From Thozetella sp. PMI_491 (lineage: Eukaryota; Ascomycota; Sordariomycetes; Chaetosphaeriales; Chaetosphaeriaceae): DNA of 64,000 nt. Below the pieces are notes generated by a model. The model saw only the letters and a program-made list of their open reading frames with translations, ran no database searches and had not been told where the DNA came from. Shown here in pieces: positions 44,920-56,017 of the stretch. Position 1 is the first letter of the stretch; each line of letters starts with the position of its first letter. The position numbers and the translations under genes were made by a program. Location: NCBI GenBank assembly GCA_021432635.1, contig MU270122.1:65962-129961 (forward strand). Direction: 5' to 3'.

Positions 44920-47165
44920 ATGTCGACAGCGGTGAAGCGGGCTTGCGACGCCTGCCATCGTCGCAAGGTAAAGTGTGATGGAATCAACCCGTGTCGCAAC
45001 TGCTCGGCGTCTCAGCTCGCCTGTACCTACAATGCCATCCCACAGAAGAAGGGCCCCAAAGGGTCGAGGGCCAAGGTCATCAGCGAGCTGCGTGAAAACC
45101 AACGTCAGACCAGCCTCTCGCACAAGGTCCAAGGCCGCATGAACGGCATCCACGCACCGAGCCCGACGCTCTCGCCCACGCCCGGCCTTCTTACCTCGGA
45201 GATGGTCAAGGAATGCATCGAGTTCTTCTTCGCCAACATGTACCCGACGATGCCGATCTTGCAGCGCCAGCGGCTCGAGCAGCAGGCTATGTACATGGAC
45301 CAGAACCTGGACACCTACTGCTTGCTTACCTCGCTCTGCGCCTTCATGATGCTCCAGCCCGGCATGGGCATGCCCGGCAGTGACCCCTATGGACTTGACA
45401 GCATGCCTGGAGCCAACATAGTATCCGGGACGCTCTTGATGGAGGAGACGATCCGGGTCCGCAAGGGCTACGACTACCTCGACTCGCCCACACTCAACAG
45501 TCTCTGCACGAGCTACTTCCTCTTCAGCTGCTACTACGGCTTGGATTTGCACGACAAGGCCTGGTTCCACCTTCGGGAGGTCAGCACACTTGCCCTCATG
45601 GCCGGCATGAACAAGGAGGAGACATACATGCAGTACGATGCCATCGAAGCCTCTCGCCGCCGCCGGCTGTACTGGCTTCTATTCGTCACAGAGAGGTAGG
45701 ACTGGTTCCCGAATCACCTCATCGCTTGACATGACTAACCGTATGTAGGGCCTATGCTTTGCAGCGCCAACGTCCCCTGACGCTCCAGGCCAGCATCAAC
45801 TTGCCGACGCTTAAGGATGACCCAAGCGATCCTCTGGCTCACCAGCTGAACAACTTCATTCTGCAGCTTACCGTATTCCGCCCCTACGACGAGGCGACTA
45901 CGGCCCTGTGGAACCGGACTAAGGGTGAATATGCCCCGACCTTCATCCAGGCTCTCCAGAAGCAACTTCAGGAGGTCCTACCTCCTTACCTGAACGAGAC
46001 ACAAGCACAGCTCGCAGAGCTGCAGATGAACCAGTCGTGGCTCAAGAACATGATCTGGCAGCTGGGTGTGGCGACAGGCAACGCCAGCGACACGAACGCT
46101 ATGCAGTACCAGTATACGATGGACATCAGCCGTGAGCTGCTTCCCATGGTCTCTCACCTTTCTGCTAGTCTTGGCAATGTCGCCCTGCAGCAGGGCCTCG
46201 GGATGGTATGTTTCCCCCAGGCATGATGCCAGTGCCACTCGCTAACTCGTTTCCAGCTGGAGAAGCTCTTCAGCATTGCCGGCACGCTGTCTGAGTACCT
46301 GTCGGTGCAGCCCGCTTCCAGGGACCCCTTCTCCGCGGGCCCACGGGAGCACCTTCACCAGCTGTTGAATGTCATCACTCTTCTCCGTGGAGGTGACCAC
46401 CGCTTCCTCCCCTTGCTCCTTAGCAAGATCCATGACATTCTGCCCAAGCTGGCCAACCCCATCCTGCAGACTGCCCCGCGCACCGCGTGTAACATTGACA
46501 TTTTTGACGGCTTTGGCAACGCCGGCATGGGCCAGCCATCGGTGTTCCCCACTGAGGAATACGACAACAAGTTTGCTGTGCCCCGCATCGAAGAGATGAA
46601 CACCGATGCCAGCAGCTCCAGTGGCAGCGCCCAGAACAACGACATGAACTCACCATTCGTTAGCTCGCCGGCCATCATGTCGCCCAGCCTCGAGATCCCA
46701 CGGACCATGTCTAACGACTTCAACTCCATGTCCGAGATGGTCATGAGTCCCATCGGCCACGGGCCCGGCCAGTCGCTGAACACGCCCGGCGGGATGAACA
46801 ACCAGGGAGGCCACCAGCAAATGCAAATGCAAAACATGAACCCCCAGATGCAGAACCTCAATGCTGGCATATCACAACCGCCCAGCGTAAGCCTGAACAC
46901 GCAGAACCTGCCCCAGGGCATGATGAACCAAATGCAGAGCAGGATGGCCAACGGGCTGCCGAGCCCCATGGGCCAGAACATGAACGTCAACCTGATGCAG
47001 AGACCGCAACCCCAGCGCGCCAACAGCTTCGCCATGACCAGGCCGTTACACACGGTCGGTGACTTCCAAGCCTTGCAGCGCGCCAATACGGATATGAATG
47101 CCATGGGTTCCCTTCAAATGAACTCGATGGGGATCGAGATGGACTTCAACACGCTGCCGAGGTAG
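44920..47165 (+). CDS. Zn2Cys6 transcription factor, resembles COL-26/BglR
   Basis: Exons 44920-45695, 45749-46205 and 46257-47165 give 713 residues. The binuclear zinc cluster has all six cysteines at 9, 12, 19, 25, 28 and 35, followed by a basic Lys-Lys-Gly-Pro-Lys-Gly-Ser-Arg-Ala-Lys linker. The fungal-specific middle region runs from about 85 to 470. It includes a Tyr-Pro-Thr-Met-Pro-Ile start and an Arg-Arg-Arg-Leu-Tyr-Trp-Leu-Leu-Phe block, the usual position of the GAL4-type regulatory domain. Residues 520-713 are rich in Met, Asn, Gln and Ser, fitting an activation region. The cluster and linker resemble, from memory, COL-26 of Neurospora and BglR of Trichoderma, which control glucose, maltose and starch use. 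Family membership is firm; the ortholog assignment is moderate. A long leader with upstream ORFs suggests translational control. Confidence 0.9.
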
Positions 47166-48078
47166 CAACGCGGAATGAGGATAGCGGGTCTGATGAGGCT
47201 TCTCACGGCCGAGTCGGATGCCGTCCTTACCGATGAGCGCGGCGGCCCGTGTCTCTAAAGGCACGAACAAAGGACAAGCCGCGGCGATCTCCCGCAATGT
47301 TTTGGCCTCAGCCTATCATGCATGCTTTGGTCTCTTTCTTCCCTGGAGTCGGTCAGCCGGGCGTGGCGTCTAACGGCCAGTGTGTCACTGGAAGGCATAA
47401 AATCGGAGTTTTATCTTGGCTTATCCTCCTTTGTCGTCTTTTCTATGTTCTGGTCCCCAACAGATACCGGCATCATGACTGATGAACCATTGTAAGAGGA
47501 GGAAGAGCTAAAAGGCCGGCCCGGTTTGCGTCACGGGCTGGCGGAGGGTGAGGGTTAACTCCCGCGGTCCACAGTTGGAACTGGAACCTCCGGCCGCTTT
47601 CGAATCTGTCTTTTGACTGCTTGTTTTTTGAGATTTGGCGGCTGCTCACACGACTCGAGTGCTTGAGTGTCGCGCTGCTCTTGGTTTTGGTCACTCGGAC
47701 GATATAATACGTTGAGCCTGCCGCGAGGCGGGAGGAAGAGCCAGGAATTCAGGTGGTTGGAGGCAGAAATTGGTTTCTTACTGGTGCTGTGTTACCATCG
47801 TGAGGCCTCGGCTTTGAACGTCATACGCTTCATGTTATATTAGTTAGCTAGAAGAGATGAGTTATCAATCTACCCCGATTTACAACCAGGAATCGTTTCG
47901 CTTTCGGGACTGTACTGCGAGTTGTCTTGTTGTGCGCGTCGTGGCGGATGGGGGTTCCCGGCTGTTCATACAGGAGCTGTGTGTTGTTGTTCAGGAGTTT
48001 GAAAGCCTTGGCATGGATGGAAGAGAGATGGCAAGATATCCCCAGGGGTAGACTGCCCCAGGGTGTGAGGCCTGCTGT

Positions 48079-48107
48079 GCCTCGCTGGCTTCGAAAGCTA
48101 GCGAGGC
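48079..48107. repeat. Short inverted repeat (hairpin)
   Basis: Arms GCCTCGCT and AGCGAGGC pair over 8 bp, then one G-T pair and 4 more bp close on a 3-nt loop. It stands alone, far from gene ends. Function unknown. Confidence 0.6.
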
Positions 48108-49814
48108 TTACTTGGGCCGAAGACATGGCCGGCAGTCCCCGATGCAATCTATCCAAGTCCTGTTTGTCATCCTCCTCATTCTTTTTTTATTCATGAGGAT
48201 GCTATTTTGAAGGTGTGCTACTGTTTACTCGAGACAGATACGGCGAAATATGCACCAGCAATACGCTGCCAACTACATTTGACCGAGGTCGTGTCACGCA
48301 CGCATGCAGCTATCCCACGGCACTGCTCAGAAGGCATTCTAGCAAGGCGGCACAGGTTGCCGTCGACAGATGGCCAGCCAGACTGCATATGCCGTAGTCC
48401 GAGGAGTCAATCATGAGCATCATGCCGGACAAACGCTCGGCGTTGCGTCCATGATGAATGCAGGAGAAGAAGTAATGCGGTTGAAGGGAACAAGAGAGGG
48501 ACAGAAAACGTCTGCTAGTGTGCGGCTCTAGTCGGCCGCTAGAGCCATGCTCTGCCGCTTGGCCGGTCGAGCAAGCAGTCTGAAGCTATCCGCCTAAGCG
48601 CGAAAATCCCGGTCCAGATGGTCCCAGGCAGATCTGTAATTCTGAGGCTGTGCCCCCTACTATTCCTAGCGACCGAGAGACTATTAATGTGCGTGAACGG
48701 GCGGTCAGGTGAAGCCCGCGGCCTCAGGCCGGTGGCATGAACCATATGAAGATCACGGGTAGGGAGGCGAGCAAAAAGAAGTGGTGGGGAGGAGGAGGGA
48801 CGGGAAGCTGACGGCCAGATTCCCTAGATCGTCATTCGAGGGCCTGGTGTTGCGCCTATTTGGGGCGGTCAGCATTACATGCAAAGACGATCCAGCTCAT
48901 TAAAAATGAGACGGGCCTTCTAGTAGTTGTGTTCATCCGGGGAAGTCGTGACCGGCCGCAGGCCTGGAGCCCGTCTGTGCATCCAAGGGAGGGAAGAGCA
49001 GGCGAAGGGGAAGGTGAGGGGGACGGGAGGAAAGGCCAAGGCAGGGACGGGAGCCCCGAAATAGCGTCTCGTTCATCCTTCTCCCCACCCCTTCCTCTCT
49101 CCCTGCCGTGCTGCCGCCTTCGAGGTGGTGGTGTAATTGTCTGCACCCAAGGGGACGGGCACCGCACAGCTCACGTCCGTGCATGTCCCAAGGCGAGGCT
49201 TAGCCCGCATCCCCCGTAGCGGCGGATAATGTCGAGCCTGGCTGGGTATGACGGCGGGTCGATCAACACGGCCCCGCGGCTTTTGCTGGCCAGGCGCCAA
49301 TCCGGGGCGGTCCCCTTTTCGGTCGTGGTGTTTCTATTTCGCATTGAGTCCGGAATTAACATGTGCTCAGCGGGCACGATCTGCGCCCTATCACCACACA
49401 CGCCTGCGGGCCGCTCGTCGACGGCCGAGATAGGTTGTGGGCTGCGCCGAGCGGCATTCCCCCAACTCGAATGACCGACCGACATGTCCGGAGGCCCTCA
49501 AAACGCGTGCGTATCGCTGCAGCACTTTGACGGCTCCTGGCCCTCCTCAGCTTGTATCGAATCTATCGAATCCTGACATCGACCCCCACCAGCTAACCTC
49601 GCATTGTTTCGGTGATTGGCCCCCGCCGTCATCAATTTGTCTGCTCTACGGCACTTGAGAGACGAACTAGTCCCGGACACAGACGCCGCGCGGAGCACGG
49701 CCGGACCCTGAAGGGGCGCAAAGAGAGACAAGAGGCCTGTTTCAGCGCCAGGGCAACGTACGCGTCGGCCGTGAACCTCGAGGACCTGCTCCGGACTGCC
49801 GGACTCGAGAAGGA

Positions 49815-49822
49815 TATATAAG
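49815..49822 (+). promoter_or_regulatory. TATA box
   Basis: TATATAAG, about 150 bp upstream of the start codon at 49966. Sequence and spacing fit a core promoter. Confidence 0.5.
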
Positions 49823-49965
49823 AGGACGCCCTTTCGGCATCGAGGAAATGATGGCTTGCAGTCAGTCTCCAGCCACATCCGCACTCCTCCTCTCTGCACT
49901 CCTAGCTCACGTTTGCATTGCATCCTTATAGTCTCCGGTGTTACAATTCGCTTCAAGAAGCCAAG

Positions 49966-50569
49966 ATGGTTACCTACGTTGCGACTTACGGCAAGGACCC
50001 CAAGATGGCCCGATCAGTCCAGGAGGCTCTCCAGAACCAGGACCCGCCGATCGAGGGTAGGTCGCCGCCCCGCCCCCGCCATTGAACCCCTGTCTACCCC
50101 TAACCACCCTCCCCTACTCCGGACTCCGTACTCTGTACTTTCTATATCCCCTAACCCTCAACCCCTAACCCTCAACCCCTAACCCTGGTGGCCGACACAA
50201 CATCTACTCGGACTAGGCAACTGAGCGCTGACCATGACCGCAGTCGTCCACACCTGCCTCGAGCTCGAGAAGGCAGAGACTGAGCTCCCGGCTCTTTGCG
50301 CTGGCCAGACCGACATCGTCCCGGCCTCTGGACTTGGAACTAATGCCACTGCGCCGGCGGCCGAGCGCAAGGTCCCTTCGGCCGTCTTCTTCGGAGGCGA
50401 TCTCAAGGACGCCGACTACGACAAGATTGTCTCTGCTGTCCAAGCCAAGAGCCCGAGCGTCCGGTTCATCAAGTGCGGCAAACTTGACGTCATCCGCGAG
50501 GGAGCTCTCGGCCCGAACCCTGCGGCTATTGCCCGCGTTTACAAGAAGAAGCTGGCCCTCCCCGCCTAA
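49966..50569 (+). CDS. Small conserved-looking protein, function unknown
   Basis: Exons 49966-50056 and 50244-50569 give 138 residues; the 187-bp intron has GTAGGT, GCTGAC and CAG signals. The protein is compact: Val-Thr-Tyr-Val-Ala-Thr-Tyr at the start suggests a beta strand. A helix-forming segment follows, then Pro-Ser-Ala-Val-Phe-Phe-Gly-Gly and a C-terminal half of alternating hydrophobic and charged residues. No signal peptide, membrane segment or catalytic motif is seen. The composition looks like a well-expressed soluble protein, supported by a TATA box and clean splice sites. I do not recognise the family. Its intron carries telomere-like repeats. Confidence 0.8.
50148..50186 (+). 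repeat. Telomere-like 14-bp tandem repeat in an intron
   Basis: Almost three copies of CCCCTAACCCTCAA start at 50148, 50162 and 50176. Each contains CCCTAA, the complement of the fungal telomere unit TTAGGG. A looser CCCCTAACCACCCT copy precedes them near 50097. The array lies wholly inside the 187-bp intron of the 138-residue protein gene, just before its branch site. Confidence 0.85.
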
Positions 50570-53172
50570 ACGGGGGCCTAGCAAAGGCTACTCGAGGCTC
50601 GGGTCCGCCTGGGAGAGGGAGAAGTGCCGCATGGGGCTCCGGGCTCGCGCCATATCCACGCTCTGGACGGGGCTGGGGTCCATCACCTCCCTCTACTACC
50701 CTGGCGATTTGACTCGTGCTCATTGATAGATGGAGGAGTTGTTGAATTTGGTTGGCTTCAGTTAGTTACCCTAAGTGCGATAGGTCTGCATTTATTAGGT
50801 ATATATAAGCGCAGCTGTTTCTGCTTCTACCACCGCTCGTACTCGCATGTGACTCGACAAGGAGCCAACCAAAGCCACTGCAAGTTAACTGGACAAACAG
50901 AATAGGGGCCTGACTAGGCCGTTATGAGGAAAGAAATCAGACCATCTGGACGGAGTTGATTCTGTGGGACATTTTTGCGTGTCTATTCGGCAGGCAAAGT
51001 GGAAGAGCAGGCTGGACAGACCAAAACCATGAAGGTCTAGGTAACCTTTGGGCCCGAGGCCGCCCCTGCATGGCACCTCTGCCCACTCAAACGAGACAAT
51101 CACCTCGTGTTTGTGGATGGGCCGGTCGCAGGGTTCCTTCCGCAACGCACTCTACCGAAGATCCGGGGCAAAGATCCCAGCAGGACGAGTTCTTCCGGAA
51201 GACTGGGCCAGTCCGGAGCCTCCCGAAATACGAGCGTGTCATGTCACACCGGCCGGATAGAGTAACAGCACATTGAGCTGGCAATGGGACGGAAGTGGAG
51301 CTCTAGGGTGGGAAGAGCGGGGAGTGCGGTTGCTGTATCGACGTCTCCGTAGGCAAAGTAGGGATTGTCATGCAAGATTTGGGACACAACATGGGATGGA
51401 AGACGATGGCACATATCCTGCAAATGACAGGCGGGCTTTACTTATGCCAAGTTGGCAGGTCACTGGGCTGGCTGTGATCACCACCGCAGTTGTCTGTCTG
51501 CCTGTCAGTTGAGCCGTTGGACCAATAGGTGCAACTTTAGCAGCCAACTGGGAATCAACTGGGCCACCGTGAGCCAATTGAGCCACAAGCAAAGCATACA
51601 AACAGGGAAGCCAGTATCGGTAACCCGGACTAGGCGCGGTACCTAATGTACCTTACCTGCCCGATATAGCAATGCCAACCACCTAGATGCTCGACGTAAT
51701 GGTTCACCCTGTTGCTCCTCAGCCGACGCCGAGCCACACCGCTTCTCCGTGCAACCCTCGAGGTCTCACTGCCGCGCGAGTCAGAGACTGACGCTCGCTT
51801 GTTCGGCCCGCTACCTGCCTTGGACAGGCCAATTAGCGAGACACAGTGGCCTTGGCTGACTGCCTTGCAACTTTCAGACCGAAAGTGCAAAACTTGGACG
51901 TCCCCTCTCTTTTGCCCTGGAGATATTAGCAACGCCCTCGGACTGCGCGGAGCCGGAGAGCGGAGACGGGGAGCAAAACGGACAGCATAGCTACCTTAGG
52001 TCGGCAGCGGGGAGGAAGCGAGCCTCGGGCAACACGAACATTCAAGGTTCTAACATCAGCCATCGACAGTCCAATGAAACGTGGGAGTTGTTGTTGCCGC
52101 CTTCATACTTCGAAGGCGCAGCTTTAGGAAGGATTTGTCCCATTCGTAGAGGCGTGCGACCGTCAGCTTCGCCGTTGTGGCCCTCATACGGGAAAGAAGC
52201 GGGTTTTGTTCAACGACCGAACAAGCAGTGCCTTGGACGATCCAGCACCCAGCCCTGCCTGCCTTCGCCTCCCCAGTCAATCGCTCGCGCACCATCCACC
52301 CACTTTGACCCCGCTGCGCATGCACAGTAGCCAGGCGGCAGATGGTGTAGGCGAGAGAGGTAAGCGAGCTCATCGCATACCCACCTCTTCTGGCTAGCTA
52401 CGGAATACTACCTCGTAGGTCTCTCTCACACGCAACACCATGCGGGATACGCGGGTGACGGCGCCTCTCAGCGTGAAAGCTAAACCCTTCTACACGTGGT
52501 GTGGCTGCCCCCCTACCCTGTTGAGTGCTATAAATGGGTGGGTTAGGCCTCTGGTGGTGGCCCAAGTGCCGTCGAATACGAGATCGATCTAGTGACAAGT
52601 GCCGATCATCTCTCCACAACCCAATACGAAGCCGCCTGCCGCCCCCGGACCCTGGAAGTCGCCAGAGGTCAGCCGCTACCCAGGGAACCACATAGAAGAG
52701 AGAAAGAGAGAGAAAATAGGCCAACCCATGTCTCTGCTAGCAACTACGTCTGCCAAGCTGCCCACTTTGCCGTGTTGGCACCGGGTGCTATGGGCTGCCT
52801 AGGTAACTTGACCCCGGCCCTACTGAGCTGGGAGAGAGCACCTTGGCGATCCCTACCCAGGTTTGCTTCGGACCTTCGCTTCGGCCGGTTTGTTCTCTGG
52901 CAACCGTCACGCCACTGGAGAGCTGGCATAGCCCCGAGGGAACGTTGCTGCTCTCGGTTCGACTTCTGTTTAGTCATGGATATACTCCGGACGGAGTTTC
53001 CGGGTTTCCAACTACCGATGATGTATAAGAAGCCGTTGGCTCTCCCGCACCACACGCTTCTATTCCCCCATCCTCACTCACAGGCATCACTACCAACCTC
53101 ACTCACCTGCTCTAATACCTCAAGATACACAATCGAGCTTCACACCCGCTCTATAATCTATAATCATCAACT
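50570..53172. other. Intergenic, 2.6 kb
   Basis: 3' flank of the small protein gene and promoter of the cerato-platanin gene. Two CAACTGGG copies 13 bp apart near 51550 form part of a loosely repetitive stretch (about 51500-51590). A TATA-like element occurs at 53024-53029. No gene is recognised. Confidence 0.5.
53024..53029 (+). promoter_or_regulatory. TATA-like element of cerato-platanin gene
   Basis: TATAAG about 149 bp upstream of the start codon, followed by an A/C-rich leader, typical of strongly expressed fungal secreted-protein genes. Confidence 0.45.
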
Positions 53173-53589
53173 ATGTTCTTCTCCAAGGCCCTCAGCATCT
53201 TCACCTTGGCCGCCGCTGCCTCGGCCACCACAGTCTCATACGACACCGGCTACGATGATGGCTCCCGGTCTCTGACCCAGGTTTCTTGCTCGGACGGCGC
53301 CAACGGTCTCATGACCCGCTACGGCTGGCAGACGCAGGGCGACGTCGCGGGCTTCCCCTACATCGGCGGCGCCCAGGACGTCGCCTCGTGGAACTCGCCC
53401 AGCTGCGGAAACTGCTACAGCGCCACTTACAACGGCAAGACAATCTACATTCTGGCCGTCGACCACGCCGCCAGCGGTCTCAACATCGGGCTCAACGCCA
53501 TGCAGGACCTTACCCACGGCCAGGCCATCAGCCTCGGCCGCGTGGATGCCGCGGTCTCTGTGGTTGACCCTAGCAACTGCGGTCTCTAA
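53173..53589 (+). CDS. Cerato-platanin family secreted protein
   Basis: One exon of 138 residues. Residues 1-18 are a signal peptide ending Ala-Ser-Ala. The mature protein begins with the family hallmark Val-Ser-Tyr-Asp-Thr-Gly-Tyr-Asp and has exactly four cysteines (39, 78, 81, 136), the set that forms the two conserved disulfides. Gly-Leu-Met-Thr-Arg-Tyr-Gly-Trp and Cys-Gly-Asn-Cys-Tyr also match. Cerato-platanins are small double-psi-barrel proteins related to expansins. They bind chitin oligomers, self-assemble at surfaces and act as elicitors or allergens in plant- and animal-associated fungi. Length is normal for the family. A TATA element and an A/C-rich leader suggest high expression. 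Confidence 0.96.
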   Translation: MFFSKALSIFTLAAAASATTVSYDTGYDDGSRSLTQVSCSDGANGLMTRYGWQTQGDVAGFPYIGGAQDVASWNSPSCGNCYSATYNGKTIYILAVDHAASGLNIGLNAMQDLTHGQAISLGRVDAAVSVVDPSNCGL

Positions 53590-54293
53590 GCCGGTTCCTC
53601 CGCTTTTCTCTCTCTCTTCAGCACAGCATTTTCACCGGTGTTCGGGTCGGGGAGACCTTTGGATAATGGGCGGTAATGGGCTCTCATGATGGAACCTAGT
53701 GCAAGAGCCTTATTGGCTACATGTCTCTCCTTTTGTCATGACTCAAAGCATATCATACGAGTTTCACAACCTCGCCAACAGCATAGCTATACACTTAACT
53801 ATTCAATATAATCTGCATATCAGGGGCAATCACTTGGCTATGGAACGAGACCTTGTTCCCCTCCGCTTGCCCGTCCACGGTGGTTTTTGGCTGCTTTTAA
53901 ACACTTGGGTGCGAATGAAAACCATCGAGTGCCTCGCTGTATCCCAAAAGCTACAGCATTCCAGTGTGCCTGCTACATCCGACACAACTAGTAGAAGGTC
54001 GCCCTAGCATCTACATGTGACAACCTGACGGCCGCTGCAAGAACGGACAATGCGGACTACGCTGCTCTATAGATAAGCTAGATGAGGCCTCTATTGCCGC
54101 CGAAGGATAGGTGGGGGGGTATCTATATATATATATGCCGGATACAAACCATTTCATCACGAGCCGGTCACGCCGGCCACTAGGCTGCGCCTTTGTCTTG
54201 CGCATGAGGACCGCATTCCCGAGGGGGATGTTCTCCCCGAGCTGCGAAGCCACCCAAACCCAGGTCCGTCAGGGAGATTTAAGCATGGTGCGC
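53590..54293. other. Convergent intergenic region
   Basis: About 700 bp between the 3' ends of the cerato-platanin gene (+) and the hydrolase gene (-). It is AT-richer and contains a short TA repeat at about 54122-54137. No gene is seen. Confidence 0.55.
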
Positions 54294-55127
54294 TCAAGTT
54301 GCCCCTGCCTCCGCAGCGGCTAATTGCTCGATGTCGTCGCACGCTTGCTTGATGGCTTCTGTCACCGCGTTGGTATTCTCTTCGACCGCAAAGATGTTGA
54401 AGTGGTGGCCGGGGATGTCGACCACTTTCGCAATCAGATCGTCTCGGTAGTTCCCCCAGCCAAGCAGGCGGTCGTCCCGGGCGAGATCGACGCGAGACGT
54501 GCGGCCCGCCAGCGGCACGGTCTCGGTGGCACGGAGGAGGATCGCCGGCGGCGGCCGTCTCCGCCAGGTCCTGGGCGAGCCGGCGCTGTCCTTGGCGCCG
54601 GCATCCTCCCACGTCGGCAGGGTCCAGTCGCGGATCATCCTAGTGGACTCGCGGAAGCAGGCCATGATGGCGCGCCTCGTCTCCTCGCGGGTGTTGGCCC
54701 CCCACGAGATCTCGTCCTCGTGGATCTGAATGGCCTCCTTCTTGATGGTGTCCGGGGCCACCGAGTCCACCATGACGATGCCGAGGACGTCAACATCAGG
54801 GTCGTCGGCGAAGATGTGCGCGACGGCGACCGAGACCATGCCGCCTAGGCTCCAGCCACCGAGGATCACGGGGCCGCGCGGGTGCACAGTCTTGACGAGC
54901 TTCGCGTAGGCGGCAGCCATCTCGGGGATGCCACCGGCCCACGTCCGCTCTGTGTTGTAGCATGGGTTGTGGATGCCGTACAAGACACGATGGAGCTCCC
55001 CCAGGCACCAGTAGCTGAACGTGGTCCCGCCGCCGTCGTGGATGAGCACCAGCGGTGTGTCCCGCACGTTTTCGATCCACGGGAAGTCCCGAGGGTCTTG
55101 GATTATGCTGGGGTTTTCGGATAACAT
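54294..55127 (-). CDS. Stand-alone thioesterase-domain alpha/beta hydrolase
   Basis: One exon of 277 residues. It has the thioesterase (PF00975-like) layout: Leu-Val-Leu-Ile-His-Asp-Gly-Gly-Gly-Thr near 27-36 as oxyanion loop, nucleophile elbow Gly-Gly-Trp-Ser-Leu-Gly-Gly (Ser 93), a candidate acid at Asp 121, and catalytic His in Gly-His-His-Phe (241/242). Such domains usually end polyketide or non-ribosomal peptide synthases and release the product; free-standing copies edit or release intermediates. No synthase, tailoring enzyme or transporter lies in this window, so the partner is unknown. No signal peptide is seen. Start chosen as the first ATG; the neighbouring minus-strand gene klpA starts far upstream. 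Confidence 0.85.
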   Translation of the reverse strand: MLSENPSIIQDPRDFPWIENVRDTPLVLIHDGGGTTFSYWCLGELHRVLYGIHNPCYNTERTWAGGIPEMAAAYAKLVKTVHPRGPVILGGWSLGGMVSVAVAHIFADDPDVDVLGIVMVDSVAPDTIKKEAIQIHEDEISWGANTREETRRAIMACFRESTRMIRDWTLPTWEDAGAKDSAGSPRTWRRRPPPAILLRATETVPLAGRTSRVDLARDDRLLGWGNYRDDLIAKVVDIPGHHFNIFAVEENTNAVTEAIKQACDDIEQLAAAEAGAT

Positions 55128-56017
55128 GGCGGTGGCAGCGAGGGGCCTCCCTGCTCTATGGCGGGCGCGGGGTTTGCGATGCGATAGGGAAACAAGAAAC
55201 CAAGCCCCGAGAAAAAAATAAAGAACGGATCCCCGCCGGCTCTCGTGATCGGTCGCGAGAGGTAACCCTTAGAAGGATCGGCCCACAGCCAGTGGGTCTG
55301 TCTTTGGACCAGGCTGTCGGGATTGAGACGTGAGGAGAGGAAGCCGTTGTAGGCGTTGATGACCACGAAAAGAACAAAGCGGTATGGTATACTGCGGAGC
55401 CCCAAGGAAAATGCGCCTCTCTACCTACAGTAGCATTGCACCACCAATATGGCCACGAGTCACTGGGCGCCTATCGCGCTAGTTAGAAGCAAAGACCGGC
55501 AATCCCGGGCAGGTCGTTGTCGGGTCTCGTTGGTCGTTCGGGTTTAGCTGGCTGTCCCACGCAGAAGGTGCAAAAGACCCAAGATTGACCTGGTCACTAA
55601 GCAGATCCAAAGAAGGCAAGAGCAAACACAACCGAAAAAAATTACAGAGCCGCTACCTTTACGTCATGAATGCATTCATCCTACCGAGCCTAGAGCCCTG
55701 TAACACACAGCCCCTAAAACGCCAAAAGTAGACCGAACCATCCGTCCCCGTAAACGCATACTCGTTAAGGAAGCCCGGTCCATTGCACACACCCCGTTCT
55801 CCACGACAAGAACGAATCTGCAGCCGTGCTGGGTGTCATTATATCCGACACTTCATCGTTTAGGAGGGGGGAAACAGCGACATTCTCTATGCCGAAAAGA
55901 GCTCGCGTGGTATCATAGGCAAACGTCCTCCACAAAAGCACATACTCCGCTCCGTCTGCACACCCGACGGACAAACTACATCTCCGCCCGCAGCGTGAGC
56001 ACACCGCCTGCTGCTAC
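55128..56017. other. Intergenic, 890 bp
   Basis: Promoter of the stand-alone thioesterase and 3' flank of the kinesin gene, both on the minus strand. No further gene is seen. Confidence 0.55.

Larger units (their letters stand above)
47166..49965. other. Intergenic, 2.8 kb
   Basis: 3' flank of the Zn2Cys6 gene and promoter of the next gene. A short perfect-stem hairpin occurs at 48079-48107. A TATA-like element lies at 49815-49822. No other gene is seen. Confidence 0.5.

Noticed and set aside
44866-45570. 234-codon antisense frame over the Zn2Cys6 gene
   Set aside because: The opposite strand has all six zinc-cluster cysteines and clean introns; the antisense frame has no motif.
53236-54848. 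Antisense and alternate frames around the cerato-platanin and thioesterase genes
   Set aside because: They are shadows of coding regions with intact family signatures.
54294-55127. Polyketide or non-ribosomal peptide cluster
   Set aside because: Only a lone thioesterase-type hydrolase is present; no synthase, tailoring or transport gene occurs in the window.
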